Below are positions 5,062-6,113 of a stretch of 6,113 bases of DNA, piece by piece. Under the pieces are notes generated by a model that saw only the letters and a list, made by a program, of their open reading frames with translations, ran no database searches and was not told the DNA's origin. The stretch lies in contig JAUMYD010000034.1 in NCBI GenBank assembly GCA_030528765.1, forward strand, positions 1-6,113, read 5' to 3'. Origin of the DNA: Bacillota bacterium. GTDB taxonomy: Bacteria; Bacillota; Dehalobacteriia; UBA4068. Position 1 is the first letter of the stretch. Every line of letters begins with the position of its first letter. A program made the position numbers and the translations under genes.

Positions 5062-6113
5062 ATGAAAAAAGCTATTTATACACTTATCAGCATCATTATT
5101 TCTGTAATCGCGATCCTTTTGCTGTTCATCTTCTTCTCCCCACTTCTGGAACCACTCTCCACGCCCATGTATTATCTGGTCTTTATTTCTGTTGGCCTGC
5201 TGGTTCTGGTGGCCTGCCTTCTGCTCATGCCAAAGGTGGGAAAGCTGCTGGAAAATCTGACAGAAAAAATCAGCTCTGCTGTTTCTACTCTTTCCCTGGC
5301 AGAATTTTTCAGCTGCGCCATGGGCCTTATCTGCGGCCTGATCATCGCCACTTTGATCGGCGTTGCCCTGGCAAACATACGGGTCATCGGCCCCTATCTT
5401 TGCCTGCTGGCAGTGCTGATTCTGGGTTATGCCGGGGCTGTAGTGGGCTATCGAAAGCGGGATGAATTCGCCACCTTATTCCGGAACGGGGAAAAGGCCA
5501 GCCTCGCAGAAAAACGGGAAAACCGCAGCCGGAACCGGATCACGGTAAAGGTCCTGGATACCAGCGTCATCATTGACGGCCGCATCGCGGAGATCTATCG
5601 CACCGGCTTCCTGGAAGGGGATCTGGTGGTACCGAATTTCGTTCTGGAAGAGCTGCGGCATATCGCGGATAGCAGCGATACCCTGAAGCGTGCCCGTGGC
5701 CGCGCCGGCCTGGATCGGCTCAATGCCATGCGGGAGGAATTCGGCAACCGGCTGCTCATCAGCAAAAAGGATTACCCGGAAGAATCAGAAGTGGACATGA
5801 AGCTGCTGCGCCTGGCAAGCGATCTGCATGGCGTGGTCGTGACCAATGATTTCAACCTGAACAAGGTGGCACAGTTTCAGGGCGTGCAGGTGCTGAATAT
5901 CAATGCACTGAGCAATGCAGTAAAGCCTGTGGTTCTCCCCGGGGAGGAAATGGAAGCTCTGGTGGTGAAGGAAGGCAAGGAAGCCAACCAAGGCGTGGCT
6001 TATCTGGATGACGGCACCATGATCGTGGTGGAAAACGGCCGCCGCATCATTGGCAAGCGGATCCATGTGATCGTCACCAGCATCCTGCAGACCGCAGCAG
6101 GGCGGATGATCTT
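5062..6113 (+). CDS. yacL: YacL-type membrane protein with PIN and TRAM domains (3' partial)
   Basis: The frame runs from ATG 5062 off the right edge, with 350 complete codons visible. B. subtilis YacL has about 366 residues, so roughly 15 are missing. Four hydrophobic segments are predicted at about 5-25, 36-56, 84-105 and 109-130. A basic linker (RKRDEF through KRENRSRNR) follows. The PIN nuclease-fold domain at about 162-285 has the acidic residues expected for metal binding: LDTSVIIDGR (D166), LEELRHIAD (E197), VDMKLL (D245) and TNDFNLNKVA (D263). A TRAM domain, a small beta-barrel RNA-binding module, is at about 292-348 and includes GEEMEALVVKEG, GVAYLDDGTMIVVENG and the ending TSILQTAAGRM. 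The protein is therefore predicted to be a membrane-anchored ribonuclease facing the cytoplasm; its substrate is unknown. The start is supported by GGGGGGTGAT 5 bases upstream. In Firmicutes this gene commonly precedes ispD and ispF, so those are expected beyond the window. Confidence 0.92.
   Translation, partial: MKKAIYTLISIIISVIAILLLFIFFSPLLEPLSTPMYYLVFISVGLLVLVACLLLMPKVGKLLENLTEKISSAVSTLSLAEFFSCAMGLICGLIIATLIGVALANIRVIGPYLCLLAVLILGYAGAVVGYRKRDEFATLFRNGEKASLAEKRENRSRNRITVKVLDTSVIIDGRIAEIYRTGFLEGDLVVPNFVLEELRHIADSSDTLKRARGRAGLDRLNAMREEFGNRLLISKKDYPEESEVDMKLLRLASDLHGVVVTNDFNLNKVAQFQGVQVLNINALSNAVKPVVLPGEEMEALVVKEGKEANQGVAYLDDGTMIVVENGRRIIGKRIHVIVTSILQTAAGRMI

Overview
The window looks like chromosomal DNA from an endospore-forming, S-layer-bearing Firmicute of the Clostridia/Peptococcia type with a fairly GC-rich genome (roughly 55-60% by eye, genes rich in CTG, GCC and GGC, with AT-rich promoters). 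The main clues are a BofA sporulation protein, an SLH-domain wall hydrolase, a Bacillus-type MazF/NdoA, and a CarD gene followed by a YacL-type PIN/TRAM gene. I cannot name a genus. I see no insertion sequence, phage gene, CRISPR array, tRNA or rRNA.

Layout, left to right. Positions 1-266 (+) hold the 3' end of an unrecognised Gln/Leu/Pro-rich protein. It converges on a MazF-family endoribonuclease gene (638-297, -), which ends in its own hairpin terminator. Next is bofA (1062-802, -), an inhibitor of pro-sigma-K processing, with a good terminator and a candidate sigma-E-type promoter. Upstream of it is a two-gene wall-hydrolase operon read leftward from a strong extended -10 promoter near 4095-4123. 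Its first gene encodes a lipoprotein amidase (4069-2843). Its second encodes a secreted D,D-carboxypeptidase with three SLH repeats and a polyacidic tail (2801-1224). The operon ends at a perfect 10-bp hairpin (1153-1185).

The 365-base gap 4070-4434 separates the leftward operon from a rightward block. It holds the amidase promoter, a GC-rich stretch that can fold into a closed multi-hairpin structure (4153-4234), and two tandem sigma-A promoters for carD. carD (4435-4923) is followed, after a hairpin and a second promoter, by a YacL-type membrane PIN/TRAM protein (5062 to the window end, cut about 15 residues before its expected C terminus).

Functionally the left half concerns cell-envelope remodelling and sporulation control: amidase plus carboxypeptidase act on peptidoglycan, and BofA controls late mother-cell gene expression. 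The right half is housekeeping transcription and RNA-related functions. Nothing here is clearly a new system. The most interesting points are the MazF gene without an adjacent antitoxin, the foldable GC-rich intergenic element, the SLH carboxypeptidase with its acidic tail, and the amidase with unusually wide spacing between active-site motifs.
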